Positions 24,101-34,000 of a stretch of DNA of 64,000 nucleotides are shown one piece after another. The DNA comes from Berberis thunbergii (lineage: Eukaryota > Streptophyta > Magnoliopsida > Ranunculales > Berberidaceae), in NCBI GenBank assembly GCA_003290165.1, contig QNQO01005822.1, positions 248,001-312,000 of the forward strand, in the 5' to 3' direction. The notes under the pieces were generated by a model. It saw nothing but the letters and a program-made list of their open reading frames with translations. It ran no database searches and was not told the DNA's origin. Both the position numbers and the translations under genes were made by a program. Position 1 is the stretch's first letter, and the number at the start of each line of letters is the position of its first letter.

Positions 24101-24486
24101 ATGTCAACATCTTTCGCGGCCATGATTGGAGGTGCAATAGGAGGACTAGCGTTGGTGGTGATAGTCATCGTGTTCCTATGGTTTTTGCGTGTTTCCATGT
24201 AAGAAATTCTCAAACAGAAACTCTGACACAGGTTCATCAGATCCGTCTGCAATAGGTATGTTTTCCCATCAAATGAGCCACAGTCAATGCAGCTAAACCG
24301 TTCCTTAATTTGAGACATTTGGTTTCTAACTTGAGGAGGTTCCACTTCAGCAAGGCATCACTCTGTAACTGGACAACAAGGACCAAGGCAATTTACATTG
24401 GAGGAGTTGGAGCAGGCAACAAAACAATTCAGTGAAAGCAATCTTATTGGAAAAGGTAGTTTCGGTTTGGTGTATAGCTTCAATTA
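24101..24486 (+). pseudogene. Receptor-like kinase fragment, transmembrane to kinase start
   Basis: A first segment encodes MSTSFAAMIGGAIGGLA followed by a hydrophobic run (VVIVIVFLWFL), a transmembrane helix. A short segment near 24236 reads GSSDPSAIG and ends at a GT donor. After a gap with stops, 24365-24486 encodes a juxtamembrane and kinase start: PRQFTLEELEQATKQFS, then NLIGKGSFGLVY, the ATP-binding Gly loop. The rest of the kinase is absent. The order fits plant receptor-like kinases of the PERK-like type. It has lost its 5' and 3' parts and lies between CACTA ends, so it is a captured fragment that keeps at least one intron. Confidence 0.72.
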
Positions 24487-24831
24487 ATGTGAGATTTTTT
24501 CCTCGTCTAGTGAAAATTTAGTTAATCTAATGACTATGTTATTCTGCTCATTAACAACGATTAATGATAATGTTATTGGTGTGATTCATAGCCTTGTTTC
24601 TATTTAGACATTTACTTAAATAATTCTTCCATATAGAGTTAGTAGTATACGTAAAAATAGTTCTTCCATTTGGAGAAATAGCACTGCTAAAGTGTTTTCA
24701 AGATCTTCGAGAGATGAAGATGATGAAGAAGCTCTTAAATGGGTTGCTTTGGAAGAGCTCCCAACGTACAATTGAATGAGGAAAGTATATTGACTGTGGA
24801 AGAAGGTGTGCCTATAGAAATTGATATTAAC

Positions 24832-26952
24832 CAGTGTTAGTGAATCGTAAATCGTAACGTGTAAGATTTAGATTTAATCGTAAATCGTAAGATTTTTTTA
24901 ATTATGATTTATATATATATATTGTTTTTTTTCCTTCATTTAGGAATATATCATTTCTTTTATTTACATTATTTGTACTCTTTGTAGGTTTCAAAATTAC
25001 CTGGAACTCGAAGTGTATTCAGCTTGATCAAAGTATAAAAGTGGGGCAATAGATGTGGCAGGTGCGAATGAGATGACCATTAGAACGATCATTGCGATTG
25101 AAGAGAAATTATTAGAATGAAGATGAATGAATGTAATCCAAGTTCAACTTTGTTTGTGTGATGAAGTTTTAAAAAAAAATTGATCAGTTCCAATATATTG
25201 TTGTTTGTGCAGAATATTGCTTTTATCAAGTCTTTTTGAAAATTCTAGAAAAACAAACAAAATATAGTAGTGCAAAGTGGACTTCATTTGCCAAAAAGTA
25301 AAAGATTTCACTTGCCAAAAAGTATAAGACTTCAACACTTCTTGTTCATTCTAACATTCTATCCTATACACAAAATATATCCAAGAATGTGTGGAAGCGT
25401 ATACAAAATGACTCTCAAAAGGCAATATATAAACTATTAAGCAATAATAACTATTAAATTATAAATTAGAGTCTTTCCCCGGTTCCAACTTTGATCCCTT
25501 CATGAAGTAATTTCATGCTCATCGATAATTGCATCATAATTGCAATGTCTGCATTATCAGTGACATCAATCTCATTTTCCAAGTCACAACCTTCTTCATC
25601 TTCATCTTCATCTTCAATGACTTTGTTTTTTCCCTTTGTCGACTTCGTTAAATTTCTTGGTCCTATTCACATTAAAGTTCAAAAGTAGTAACTAACTATA
25701 GTAAACAAATAGTAGTAAATTTGAATAAATAAAGCAAACAAGTAATAAATTATTAACTTACGACGTCGTTTTCGGCTTGGCTCCGCTTCATTCTCAACGA
25801 AACAATCTACTATGTCCAACCACGAGGTATCATTGGGGAGTGTCGGATCTTCTTGCTCCACAATCCATTCATTGTCATTGTCTAACTCCGACAATAGAAT
25901 GGGATCTGTGCCTTGTGTCCTATGTTGTTGGCGTTGGTCAAGAGCAAGATTGTATTTGACAAATACAAGTGCATTCAGTCGCTTTTGTTCTAATCGATTT
26001 CGCTTCTTTGTATGAATCTACCATGCATATAACATATTAGCAAATTAAATTACTAAATATCTACATCATATATGACAACTAATTAGTTAAAATATGAAAT
26101 AGACAAAAAATAATTTTTTGCTCACTTGATCAAATGTGCTCCAATTACGTTCACACCCCGTAGCACTACAAGTCAAGCTCAAAATTCTCTTGGCCACATT
26201 TTGCAATTCCGGACAATGGCTTCCAAAGTTTTCCCACCAATAAGCTACAATAAAATATCATAATTTTAATACGTAAAAAGACATAAACATTAAAACATGT
26301 AATCAATGGAAATGTTTAAGTTAAACAAACATTAAACATACCAGGTTGTTTCGTGATCCTTGCCTCAATGGCAGATTGTCTCCCGAATGTCCCAGCACCT
26401 CTTCTGAACACATCAAGTTGTTGGTCAATGAGATTCCTTTCTCGTCTCGATGGAATCAAGCGCTCAATTGTTTCATAATAGCCATCCATGATCTCTTCAT
26501 CCGCTTGAAAGTTGTCACTATAATGGAAACGAGGATTAAGATATGTTGAGATGCAGAGAGATGTCGAGATGCAGAGAATCGAGATGCAGCGAGGTGACGG
26601 AGCAGGTTCTGGCTCTTCTTCTTCTTCTGGAGCAGATCTGATGCAGCGAGATCCAGATCTGAGAAGGTATGTTGGTTCTTCTTCTTCTTCTTCCCTATTT
26701 GTTTCTGTTTTTTTTTCCAATTGCTATTCCCTGTTTGCTTCATCCCGATTTCTATTGGTTTTTTTTTTGTGCGAAACATAGAAATCGTAGTTTTGTTCTT
26801 CAATCGCGATGTACGATTTCATGGCTGAATCGGTGGCGATTCAGTCCGATTTGAATGAATTCCGATTTTTGGGTCGATTTAAACCGTTTGCAGGCCGATT
26901 CGATTTAGATCGGCGATTTGAATCGCGATTTGGACCGATTCGTACAACACTG
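24832..26952 (-). mobile_element. hAT element, deletion derivative with transposase C-terminus
   Basis: Terminal repeats are CAGTGTTAGTGAATCG (left) and CAGTGTTGTACGAATCG (right, reverse complement). The target duplication is a perfect ATATTAAC (24824-24831 and 26953-26960). Subterminal arrays of AATCGTAAATCG and CGATTTGAATCG-like words lie on both sides. Inside, - strand sequence encodes only the C-terminal part of a hAT transposase, and the N-terminal and first catalytic parts are gone. A CTT/GAA microsatellite sits at 26615-26700. It inserted into the captured ABCG fragment, so it is younger than the capture. Confidence 0.88.
25690..26530 (-). pseudogene. hAT transposase C-terminal exons
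   Basis: Read on the - strand: exon-like block 26530-26346 encodes FQADEEIMDGYYETIERLIP then GTFGRQSAIEARITKQPG. Block 26247-26120 encodes YWWENFGSHCPELQNVAKRI then SLTCSATGCERNWSTFDQIH, the hAT dimerisation domain. The block ending near 25679 is acidic and ends in a basic EPSRKRRRK. Intron-like AT-rich gaps with GT/AG signals separate them. The DUF659-type N-terminal half with the first catalytic Asp is absent. Confidence 0.75.
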
Positions 26953-27439
26953 ATATTAACAATCTTGGGTTTCAGAGAAGAAGATTTTATTAGAGAGGTT
27001 GATTAGAGTTGCCGAGGAGGATAATGAAAAGTCCTTGTTGAAGCTCCAGAACTGTATTGATTGGTGAGAACTTTGAAGCACATTTCATTTACTCATTAGG
27101 TTGTTTGGAATTTTATGTTCTTCCATGATTTATACTCAGTTTTGTGCTTTTTGAGATATGGGTTTGTGATGGTTATCTCAGTTTTTTTCTTTTAGCAATT
27201 AGACAGATTTGAATTGTTTAGTACCCATACCATTTTATTAACCAGCATGGTTAGATTGATGGGTTGTCTCTGTTTTTTCTTATGTGAATTCAGAGTTGGA
27301 ATTGATATTCCGACAATTGAAGTCCGATATGAGCATCTAAATGTGGATGCAGATGCTTATGTAGGAGGCAGAGCTTTACCTACAGTCCTTAATTTTTCTA
27401 TTAATATGATAGAGGTAATTAAGTTCTTTATTATAATCA

Positions 27440-27640
27440 TTATTGCTTGAAAAAGACCATGCTTCAATGTGTTCGCAATGCTTGCTAGTGCTCCGGCAGC
27501 AGTACCAATTGTTGCTGCTCCATGATGAGACCCTGTAAAAGCAGACCCAATAGTTGCAACACCAGTGAGTAGAGGGCCTGAAATAGCCAACACTTTGTTG
27601 ATGTTAAGTATTAGCTTGCTCAGTCTCATGTACTAACCAG
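27440..27640 (-). pseudogene. At4g22030-type F-box protein fragment
   Basis: The - strand frame encodes LSKLILNINKVLAISGPLLT, then GVATIGSAFTG and GALASIANTLKHG. This resembles the hydrophobic region of the plant 'probable F-box protein At4g22030' family (typical pattern ALAISGPLLTG.AAIGSAF and GALASVVNT.EHGG). The match covers only about 60 residues, without the F-box. It lies between the captured ABCG and HMG-CoA synthase fragments, in opposite orientation. The identification is from memory of the family pattern. Confidence 0.55.
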
Positions 27641-28247
27641 ATGAACAATTCCCTTCTTGAGAAGTATGAGATTGACCCTAAACAAATTGTCGCCTATAAA
27701 TCGGAAGTGAGTCTGTGATAGACAAGAGCAAGTCCATAAAAGACCTTCCTAATGCAAATCTTTGAGGTATTCTTCCAAATCCTTTAAGCGAACACACAGT
27801 TACCCTTTCTGTGATTCAAACTAAATGCATATTGGAATTCTACTATGATTCTGTAACCAAATTGGTACTTGTGGACCATTAATAATTAAAGTGAACCAGA
27901 GGTTTTCATGCACATGTAGGCTGAACTTAGATATCAATTCTCAGAACTCATGTCAGACACGGGTAGAAAGACTAGGATTCATTTAGCCATTCCCAAAATT
28001 TTGAAGGACTTTGTGCTTAAATTTTGAGTAGCTGGCACAAAATGCAGCCAGTTTGTTGCTTTATATTGCACAATTTTTCTTTACAATATTTTCTATTCCA
28101 TATTGCCGAATTTGCTCTGATGTAGAACTTTCCTTGATTGAGATGGAATAATTTGTTCTGTAAGATATTTTAGCTCAGCAATATTATTAATTTGTAACTT
28201 GTATTATATTAGTAGGTAATGTTCTTATTTTCGTGTACAACAAACAG

Positions 28248-29233
28248 GAGCATGGTAATACTAACATTGAAGGAGTTGACTCAACCAATGCATGCTATGG
28301 GGGTATTGCAACTTTATTCAATGTTGCAAATTGGGTGGAGAGTAGCTCGTGGGATGGACGCTACGACCTTCTTGTGTGCATAGACAGTGCGGTATGACCT
28401 TTTCTTTGCACATTGAGCAAGTTTCTTTTGATGGCACTAACCATCAGATGTAAAATAAATTCTTTCATATTTGAGGGCGTGAAATGTTGGCATGTTCAAC
28501 AATCTGAAAACTTGTTGGCTATTGCCAATGTACTCACCCTATTAACGCAAAATTTTCTTGTATGTGCTTCTTTCTGTTGGTCGGTTGTTGCACATGTCAT
28601 TGCTCTGAACAAAGTTTTGTATCATGTAATGCTTTTTTGATAACTTATTGGTGGTTGCTTTATTATAAGTCTATGCAGAAGGGCCTGCACGCCCGATTGG
28701 AGGAGCAACTGTTATAGCCATGTTAATAAGGCCAGATGCTACCATTGCATTCAAAAGCAAATTTAGAGCATCACATGTCTCATGTCTATGATTTTTACAA
28801 GCCTGGTCTTGCAAGTGAATACCCGGTATGCTTGTCTTTTTTTTTTTTTTCTTTCTTCTCATTGAGTATAATAAATATCACTGGGCATGTGCAATTTACA
28901 CACACCAAAGAAAGTTCATAAGCTAATAAAACAAAACATCATATTTGATTTCACATCTGCCATGTCTTTTTATAGCGTACTGTGTACTTGTCAAAATGTA
29001 TCACTCATTTCCTATAACATTATGTTTTATCAGGTTGTTGATGGGAAGCTTTCACAAACATGCTATCTCATGACACTTGATTCTTGCTACAAACACTTGT
29101 CTGCCACGTAAGGTTCTAGTGGATTGGTGAAGAAAGTAATGTTAATGATATGATCTTGACAAAAATCTTTAACTTGAATGCCAGTTTCATATATTTTGTA
29201 GGTTTGAGAAGTCTCAGGGCAAACTCAATTGAG
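28248..29233 (+). pseudogene. HMG-CoA synthase fragment, four exons with introns
   Basis: Four exon-like blocks match plant 3-hydroxy-3-methylglutaryl-CoA synthase, the mevalonate-pathway enzyme. 28248-28391 encodes [20 protein letters not shown] with the catalytic Cys in STNACYGG, then [16 protein letters not shown]. 28670-28825 encodes [19 protein letters not shown], then after a small indel [17 protein letters not shown]. 29034-29107 encodes [20 protein letters not shown]. 29202-29233 begins the next exon (FEKSQGK) and hits a stop. Introns remain, so DNA and not RNA was captured. The frameshift in block two (near 28773) and missing ends show it is non-functional. Confidence 0.85.
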
Positions 29234-30040
29234 TTTATACATACAATCATTACACAATTGTCATTGACATGGACTTCTGCGAGTGCTCATAGCAAGTGGA
29301 ACATGCCTTACTTCATAGTTAAGGAATGCAACCTTTAAAAGCAACTACCAGGTTGCATTTTGTATGTTTTATGCCACAAAGCACAATGGGCAAACAGTTA
29401 GGGAATGCTTAGAAATAACAGGGAGACAATTTTTTTTTGTAATTTCGTTGATATGGAGTATGTTGCTATATGATTAACTGGGATTGAATTTCTCGCTAAT
29501 TATGAATTTGAGTCCAAAATTGGATGCTTTAAATGTAAATTAGATACTTGTATAGATTTTAGTTTTACATTTTTTTTTCTTGATTCATTTTCGAAGGGGA
29601 TTTGATTGTTTTGTACCACTGGTTGTACTACCCATTTTGAGCCCACAACAGATTAATTTGAGCTTTTTCGAGTCCAACATTTTTTGTTTCACTTTACTTA
29701 CTATTCTGAGTTTTATTGCACTTGTTGATTGAGAGATCTTTGACAATACTGATCTGTGGGGGAAATAGATTGATATAACAGATTTAGTTCAAGTTGACTT
29801 ATCAGGGATTAGTGGTATTAAAAAAAAAATTTGTAACATGTGGGGATGTTGCTAATATTTGAACATTGTAATATGCTACAATGTGTTACAAAAATTTGTA
29901 AAACGTTGAGATGTTACAAAATTTGAAGGTTATAACACATCGATGTGTTACTAATATTTGTAGTGCCATGATTTGTAAGATTTTTGTGGTGTTACAAAAC
30001 ATTTTAGTGACACACTCAAATTGCCATTTATGGTGTAGTG
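29234..30040. other. CACTA right arm and subterminal region
   Basis: No gene. From about 29835 TGTTACAAA/TTTGTAACA words recur, often spaced 20-40 bp, ending in TGGTGTAGTG. These are the expected transposase-binding subterminal repeats of a CACTA element. Confidence 0.6.
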
Positions 30041-30346
30041 ACGATCAAACTAACCTTAAAAATAAGAAAGTTTTAGGGTTAGAATATTAACAACTTACTC
30101 TACAAATAACAATGTTGCTTTAAATAAACTAAAATGGAAATTAAACATAATATTACGATAATGACAAAAAAAAATACCCATGCAAGCTTATCTCAAGTTG
30201 AGAATGTACCTCAAGTGGAGTGGGTCGTTCTTCATCTCGAAAATGTTTATCTTTTTCGTTCACACCTATAAATGAAGTGCAATGTTGACTCTCAACTGCA
30301 ACATTATCATCTTGAAGCCAACATCATTTTCACTATATTCATCCAT
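30041..30346 (-). pseudogene. MULE N-terminal exon remnant
   Basis: On the - strand an ATG at 30346 opens MDEYSENDVGFK. After one frame change the sequence reads an acidic segment (NVAVESQHCTSFIGVNEKDK, then ERPTPLEVHSQLEISLHG) before an A-rich run. No domain is recognised. Placement rests on position: it directly precedes the CACTA insertion whose other flank (17354) leads into the MULE transposase. It could instead be unrelated. Confidence 0.4.
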
Positions 30347-30988
30347 TTCTAGATACAAACTTCACCAAAACTTTAACAATGGAAGATGAAGAAAGAGACA
30401 AACAACGAAAACGTAGAAGAGGAGGAGAGACGCTGGTGTTGGGGTCGTCCAACTTGGAATGGAGGAAGATGTGTTTTCTCGTGCGAGAGAACAAATGAAA
30501 CAGTAAAAAGGGGAGAGAGAGGATGAAAACGAGTAAGAGAGGGAAATGGATGATGAATACGGTGGGTGGCGGTTAGATTTTAAGCAAGACTGGGAGAATA
30601 AGAGAAAGAGTGGGAGAGATGGAGTACTGATGCGAGTTTCTTTTTTGGAGAGGAGGAGTTGTTGGAATTGGAAGAAAAGAAAAAAATACATTTTTTTAAT
30701 TATATAATAGTGGCTTCCTTAACTAAATTTAGAAAAAAAAGAACTAAAAAAAAAGGTGTTGGTGGTGCTGTTCAGTGAATTTTGTGGTGTTATTTAGCGG
30801 GAACCTTGTTTCTTCGATAGCCTGTTAATCACCATCTCCGACAGAGAGGATCAGGTTTGGTCAAAAGATCAGCTTTATCGTCTCTTTATCTCTCTCTATG
30901 GAACTTCACCAACAACATTTACTTTGTCTCACACTCTCTGCTCCTCACCTGCTCTGTTTCCAGTCGCCCAGGTTTTTGTCCAATCAAA
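30347..30988 (+). promoter_or_regulatory. Intergenic region upstream of NDB1 (promoter and 5' UTR)
   Basis: Between the first MULE codon (- strand) and the NDB1 start codon lie about 640 bp. The stretch 30620-30760 is A-rich. CT-rich leader-like sequence (TCTCTTTATCTCTCTCTATG) lies at 30878-30900, which is common in plant 5' UTRs. I see no clear TATA box. A 109-codon - strand frame at 30362-30691 is low-complexity and not believed. Confidence 0.45.
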
Positions 30989-31086
30989 ATGCGAGGTTTT
31001 TCCTCATCTTCTTTCGTCACTCGAGCTTCAAAGGTTCTTCATGGCTCTTCTTGCCTGTCTAAGCTGCTCATTCTCGTCACTGTCAG
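30989..31086 (+). CDS. NDB1: NDB1 exon 1: presequence
   Basis: It encodes residues 1-32 plus two bases of codon 33. The start [20 protein letters not shown] is rich in Ser and basic residues and free of acidic ones, a mitochondrial targeting profile. It is followed by a hydrophobic stretch (LLILVTV). The donor at 31087 and acceptor at 32607 rebuild a Ser codon, giving the [12 protein letters not shown] region usual in this family. The next upstream in-frame region has no better start. Confidence 0.85.
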
Positions 31087-34000
31087 GTTTTTCTCTCTTC
31101 CTATTCTACTTTCTTGGGTTCTTGCAATTGTTACTTAAAGGAAAAATGTGGTAAAGATGTCAACTTTGCTTTTAAGAAGAAGAAGGTTCCTGGACCTAAT
31201 TTGTACAAAATATAGAAAACCCCATATTTAAAATTGGAATTTGAGATTAGTTAGGTCAAAATTTGTCATTAGAGCCTACATTCTATTATTCTTTACTAGG
31301 GTGGTAGTTTCTTTTGGTGAGTTTGTTTCTTGATTTGGACAAAATTTCAAAATATTTTTGGGGGAATTCTAGAATCCAGACTGGAACTTGGGATTTGGTT
31401 AGTTCAGATTCTTAACTTGCAATTTTGCAAAAAGTGCCATCACAAAATCCTAGATTGTACTTTTGTTGCATTAGTTAGTGGTTCCTTGTTCCGATTGTTT
31501 GTGGTCAGAGTGGAGAACTTTGGTGTTTTGAGGTTAGTTGCTTTTGTAGGTGGATAGATGGCCGATAATGAGACTATTAGGATACTGATGCTTCTAATGC
31601 CAAAACGTGTTCGAAAAATCATATTACGATGTTATGATGCATTAACCACCACCTATAAAACTGGATATATCATGATTGAGAATCAAGTAGAGGACTAGTG
31701 TTGTTTTTGCGGTGGTGGTTCGGAAGTTGGATAGATTCCTTAGATTGATACTAGTTTCAAAAGTTCATTGTAATGTGGTGCATCAACCACGTGTATCCTA
31801 TATAAAGAATGATATCTGAAGATATTAATTTCACTAAAAATCCAGATGATATCATCTATATTTACACTGGGATCCCAATTATTGCTATTCATAGTCAATA
31901 TTGCAAACACTGGCTGAGAGTGAATAGTGAGACTGTAAGCTCCACAACCTATGTAACATGACACAGATATGACTTGTTGATCACGTTGGTCAGAAAAAAA
32001 CAATACAAATACGCTAGGGGATACGGTTATACATTTTAGTATTATTTACTTTTCAACAATAAGTTATAAACTATTAGTCATATTCATTCACTATGTCAAT
32101 ATTACTATTCATGTACTACTAACTTGCCATAATATGTTTGTAACATTAGTATAGAATTGAATATTTTCAAATATATATATCCAATGAGAGTATGAGGGTC
32201 AACACGTGTATCAGAGTACGTGTCGACACGCCCTTTTTTTGTAAAAGTAGAGTGCACATAGTCCACAACAATTATTGTATCCCAAAAGCGTATGTTTTTG
32301 GTTTGAGAGGCAGCCCTTTGGGTTTTTATTGGTCCACTATTTTAACAGTTAAGTCATTTAAGGAGATCCTTATGGGGAACCTAACAAATTCTCTTTACAC
32401 GAGCGCCACATATCCTTGTACTAGTTTTCTGCTCTTAAATTGTGTTACAACTGTTGGTTTGTAAATGGTAACACTGTTTACATAGTTTGGAGTTATTCCT
32501 CTCTTGAGCATTTCAGCGTGTTTATTCTTTAGATGTATTCATTTCTCTTTTATATTTAGTATTAATTAATTCATTCGTGTTTATACTCTCTGGGGCAATC
32601 ATTGCAGTAGCGGAGGCCTAGTAGCTTTTTCAGAGTCACAATCTGACCATGGTGACCATGGCACACAGATTGTTGAATCACATGCAGGAGATGAGAAGAA
32701 GAAGAAAGTGTTAGTACTTGGAACTGGGTGGGCAGGCACAAGTTTCCTGAAAAATCTCGATAGTACCTTATATGATGTGCATATGGTATCGCCCCGTAAC
32801 TATTTTGCGTTCACCCCATTGTTACCAAGTGTAACATGTGGTACTGTGGAAGCTCGTAGCATCGTGGAGCCAATACGAAATCTCATAAAGAAGGTAAAGG
32901 CAACTATGTTTCCTTGAGCAGTATTGTTATTCATTAATAGAACTTATTTTCTTATTGAGTTTATGGAACCTGATGTGGTGGTTTCGAAAGTCATATCTGC
33001 GAATGGCATGTTACCAATACAAGATCATTCATATATGGTTGTTGATTAAAAATTATTTATATTTGATTAGCTTATGATTATTTGGTGTTGTACTGTTTGG
33101 CTTTTTATTCAAGGAAATAAAAAGTCAAGAAGGTGTGTTTTGAAGTCATTGGTTTTATCGAAGTTTGGTTAGTTCTAACCTATGGGTTCTTTGGGATGTT
33201 AACAATGCTATGGGACATTGGGTCCTTCCTAACCAACCCTTATCCGGTTCTAATAAATTAACTATGATACAAATAATCTTGAAAGAACTTAATGACTGCC
33301 AATAACTTTCACAATCTCGCAAAAGCTCTTTTAAATCAAAAACTAAACAAACATAATTAAAACTTTTACTTTCTCATCTAATTCATCCAATTATAAGTTG
33401 CGGTAAATAATTATTGCATTGTTCTTTTCACTATTTTAGGGTTTCTTTGTTCCTCAAGGATATGAGCATATACTGCACTAAGTGATCTCAGTTTTGTGTT
33501 TATAAAATTAGAAGCAAAATCTAAAGTTCGAGGATGTTAAGAAAATAATTGGAGAATTGTATTTTTTTTTCCTTAACTGAATACAAACTTACATAAGCTA
33601 ACTTCTACCTAACCTTGTGGAAACAAGAAAGTTTTAGACTTTTCTATTCATACTTGACTTTCTTTAACTATTATGACTTTCTTATTCTTGTACATAATCT
33701 GACTTTCCTTCTTGTTGAGGTGAATCAATCTTGGACTTGGGCTTGACTGTGTTAGTGCAACCCCTACATATTCTAACACGCCTCCACAAGTTAGATATGT
33801 AGACGCAGATGAAATGCGGCTTGGAGGAAGCTTTAAAGTCCAATTTGGGGTTGCATTATGATAATTCTGGTATGAATGAATGCTGAGTGAAACGGCTAAT
33901 GGTTTGACTTAAGTCAACATTACTGTCAAATTCTGATAATTCTGGTATGAAGAAATCATGAATGTTGAGTGAACGAATAATGATTCGACTTGAGTAAGCA

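Larger units (their letters stand above)
24640..27414 (+). pseudogene. ABCG/PDR transporter N-terminal fragment, interrupted by hAT
   Basis: Exon-like blocks match the start of plant full-size ABCG (pleiotropic drug resistance) transporters. 24640-24831 encodes VFSRSSRDEDDEEALKWVAL then EELPTYN. After the hAT element, 26961-27065 encodes a piece related to 'LGF..RKFLLERL..VAEEDNEK'. 27294-27414 encodes IDIPTIEVRYEHLNVDADAY then VGGRALPTVLNF and ends at a GT donor. The nucleotide-binding and membrane domains are missing. A stop follows PTYN, and the second block is out of frame. Coding similarity resumes exactly across the 8-bp hAT duplication. It is a captured, truncated pseudogene. Confidence 0.8.
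17355..30040. mobile_element. CACTA-type element carrying fragments of four plant genes
   Basis: The left end reads CGCTACACCAAAATGGG and the right end, as reverse complement, CACTACACCATAAATGGC. These are imperfect CACTA-style terminal repeats. The flanking 3 bp are identical (ACG at 17352-17354 and 30041-30043), as expected for CACTA insertion. Subterminal TGTTACAA/TTGTAACA words recur at 17400-17450 and 29835-30000. No TnpA- or TnpD-like frame is visible, so it is non-autonomous. Its interior holds pieces of an RLK, an ABCG transporter, an F-box protein and HMG-CoA synthase with introns. Without the nested Reina and hAT insertions it would be about 5.2 kb. Confidence 0.78.
5460..30346 (-). 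mobile_element. Decayed MULE (Mutator-like element) with OTU-like domain, split by two insertions
   Basis: Three - strand blocks belong to one former gene. An N-terminal block lies at 30041-30346, a FAR1/MuDR-like DNA-binding and transposase block at 14811-17354, and a C-terminal OTU-side block at 5460-5840. A CACTA element (17355-30040) separates the first two and a Tat-like retrotransposon (5841-14810) the last two. Across the Tat site, with one TSD copy removed, the reading frame continues without a break. Known of the family: plant MULEs that fuse a transposase to an OTU-type cysteine protease. Several stops show the copy is dead. Terminal inverted repeats were not found, so the outer limits are minimal. 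Confidence 0.75.

Noticed and set aside
24640..27414. A working ABC transporter with a long intron
   Set aside because: A stop follows the first block, the second block is out of frame and everything after the N-terminal region is missing.
28248..29233. A working HMG-CoA synthase gene
   Set aside because: Only the middle exons are present, one is frameshifted, the last hits a stop, and the piece lies between transposon ends.
30362..30691. 109-aa - strand ORF upstream of NDB1
   Set aside because: Low-complexity Ser/Phe/Leu sequence from a GA-rich stretch, with no domain and no homologous pattern.
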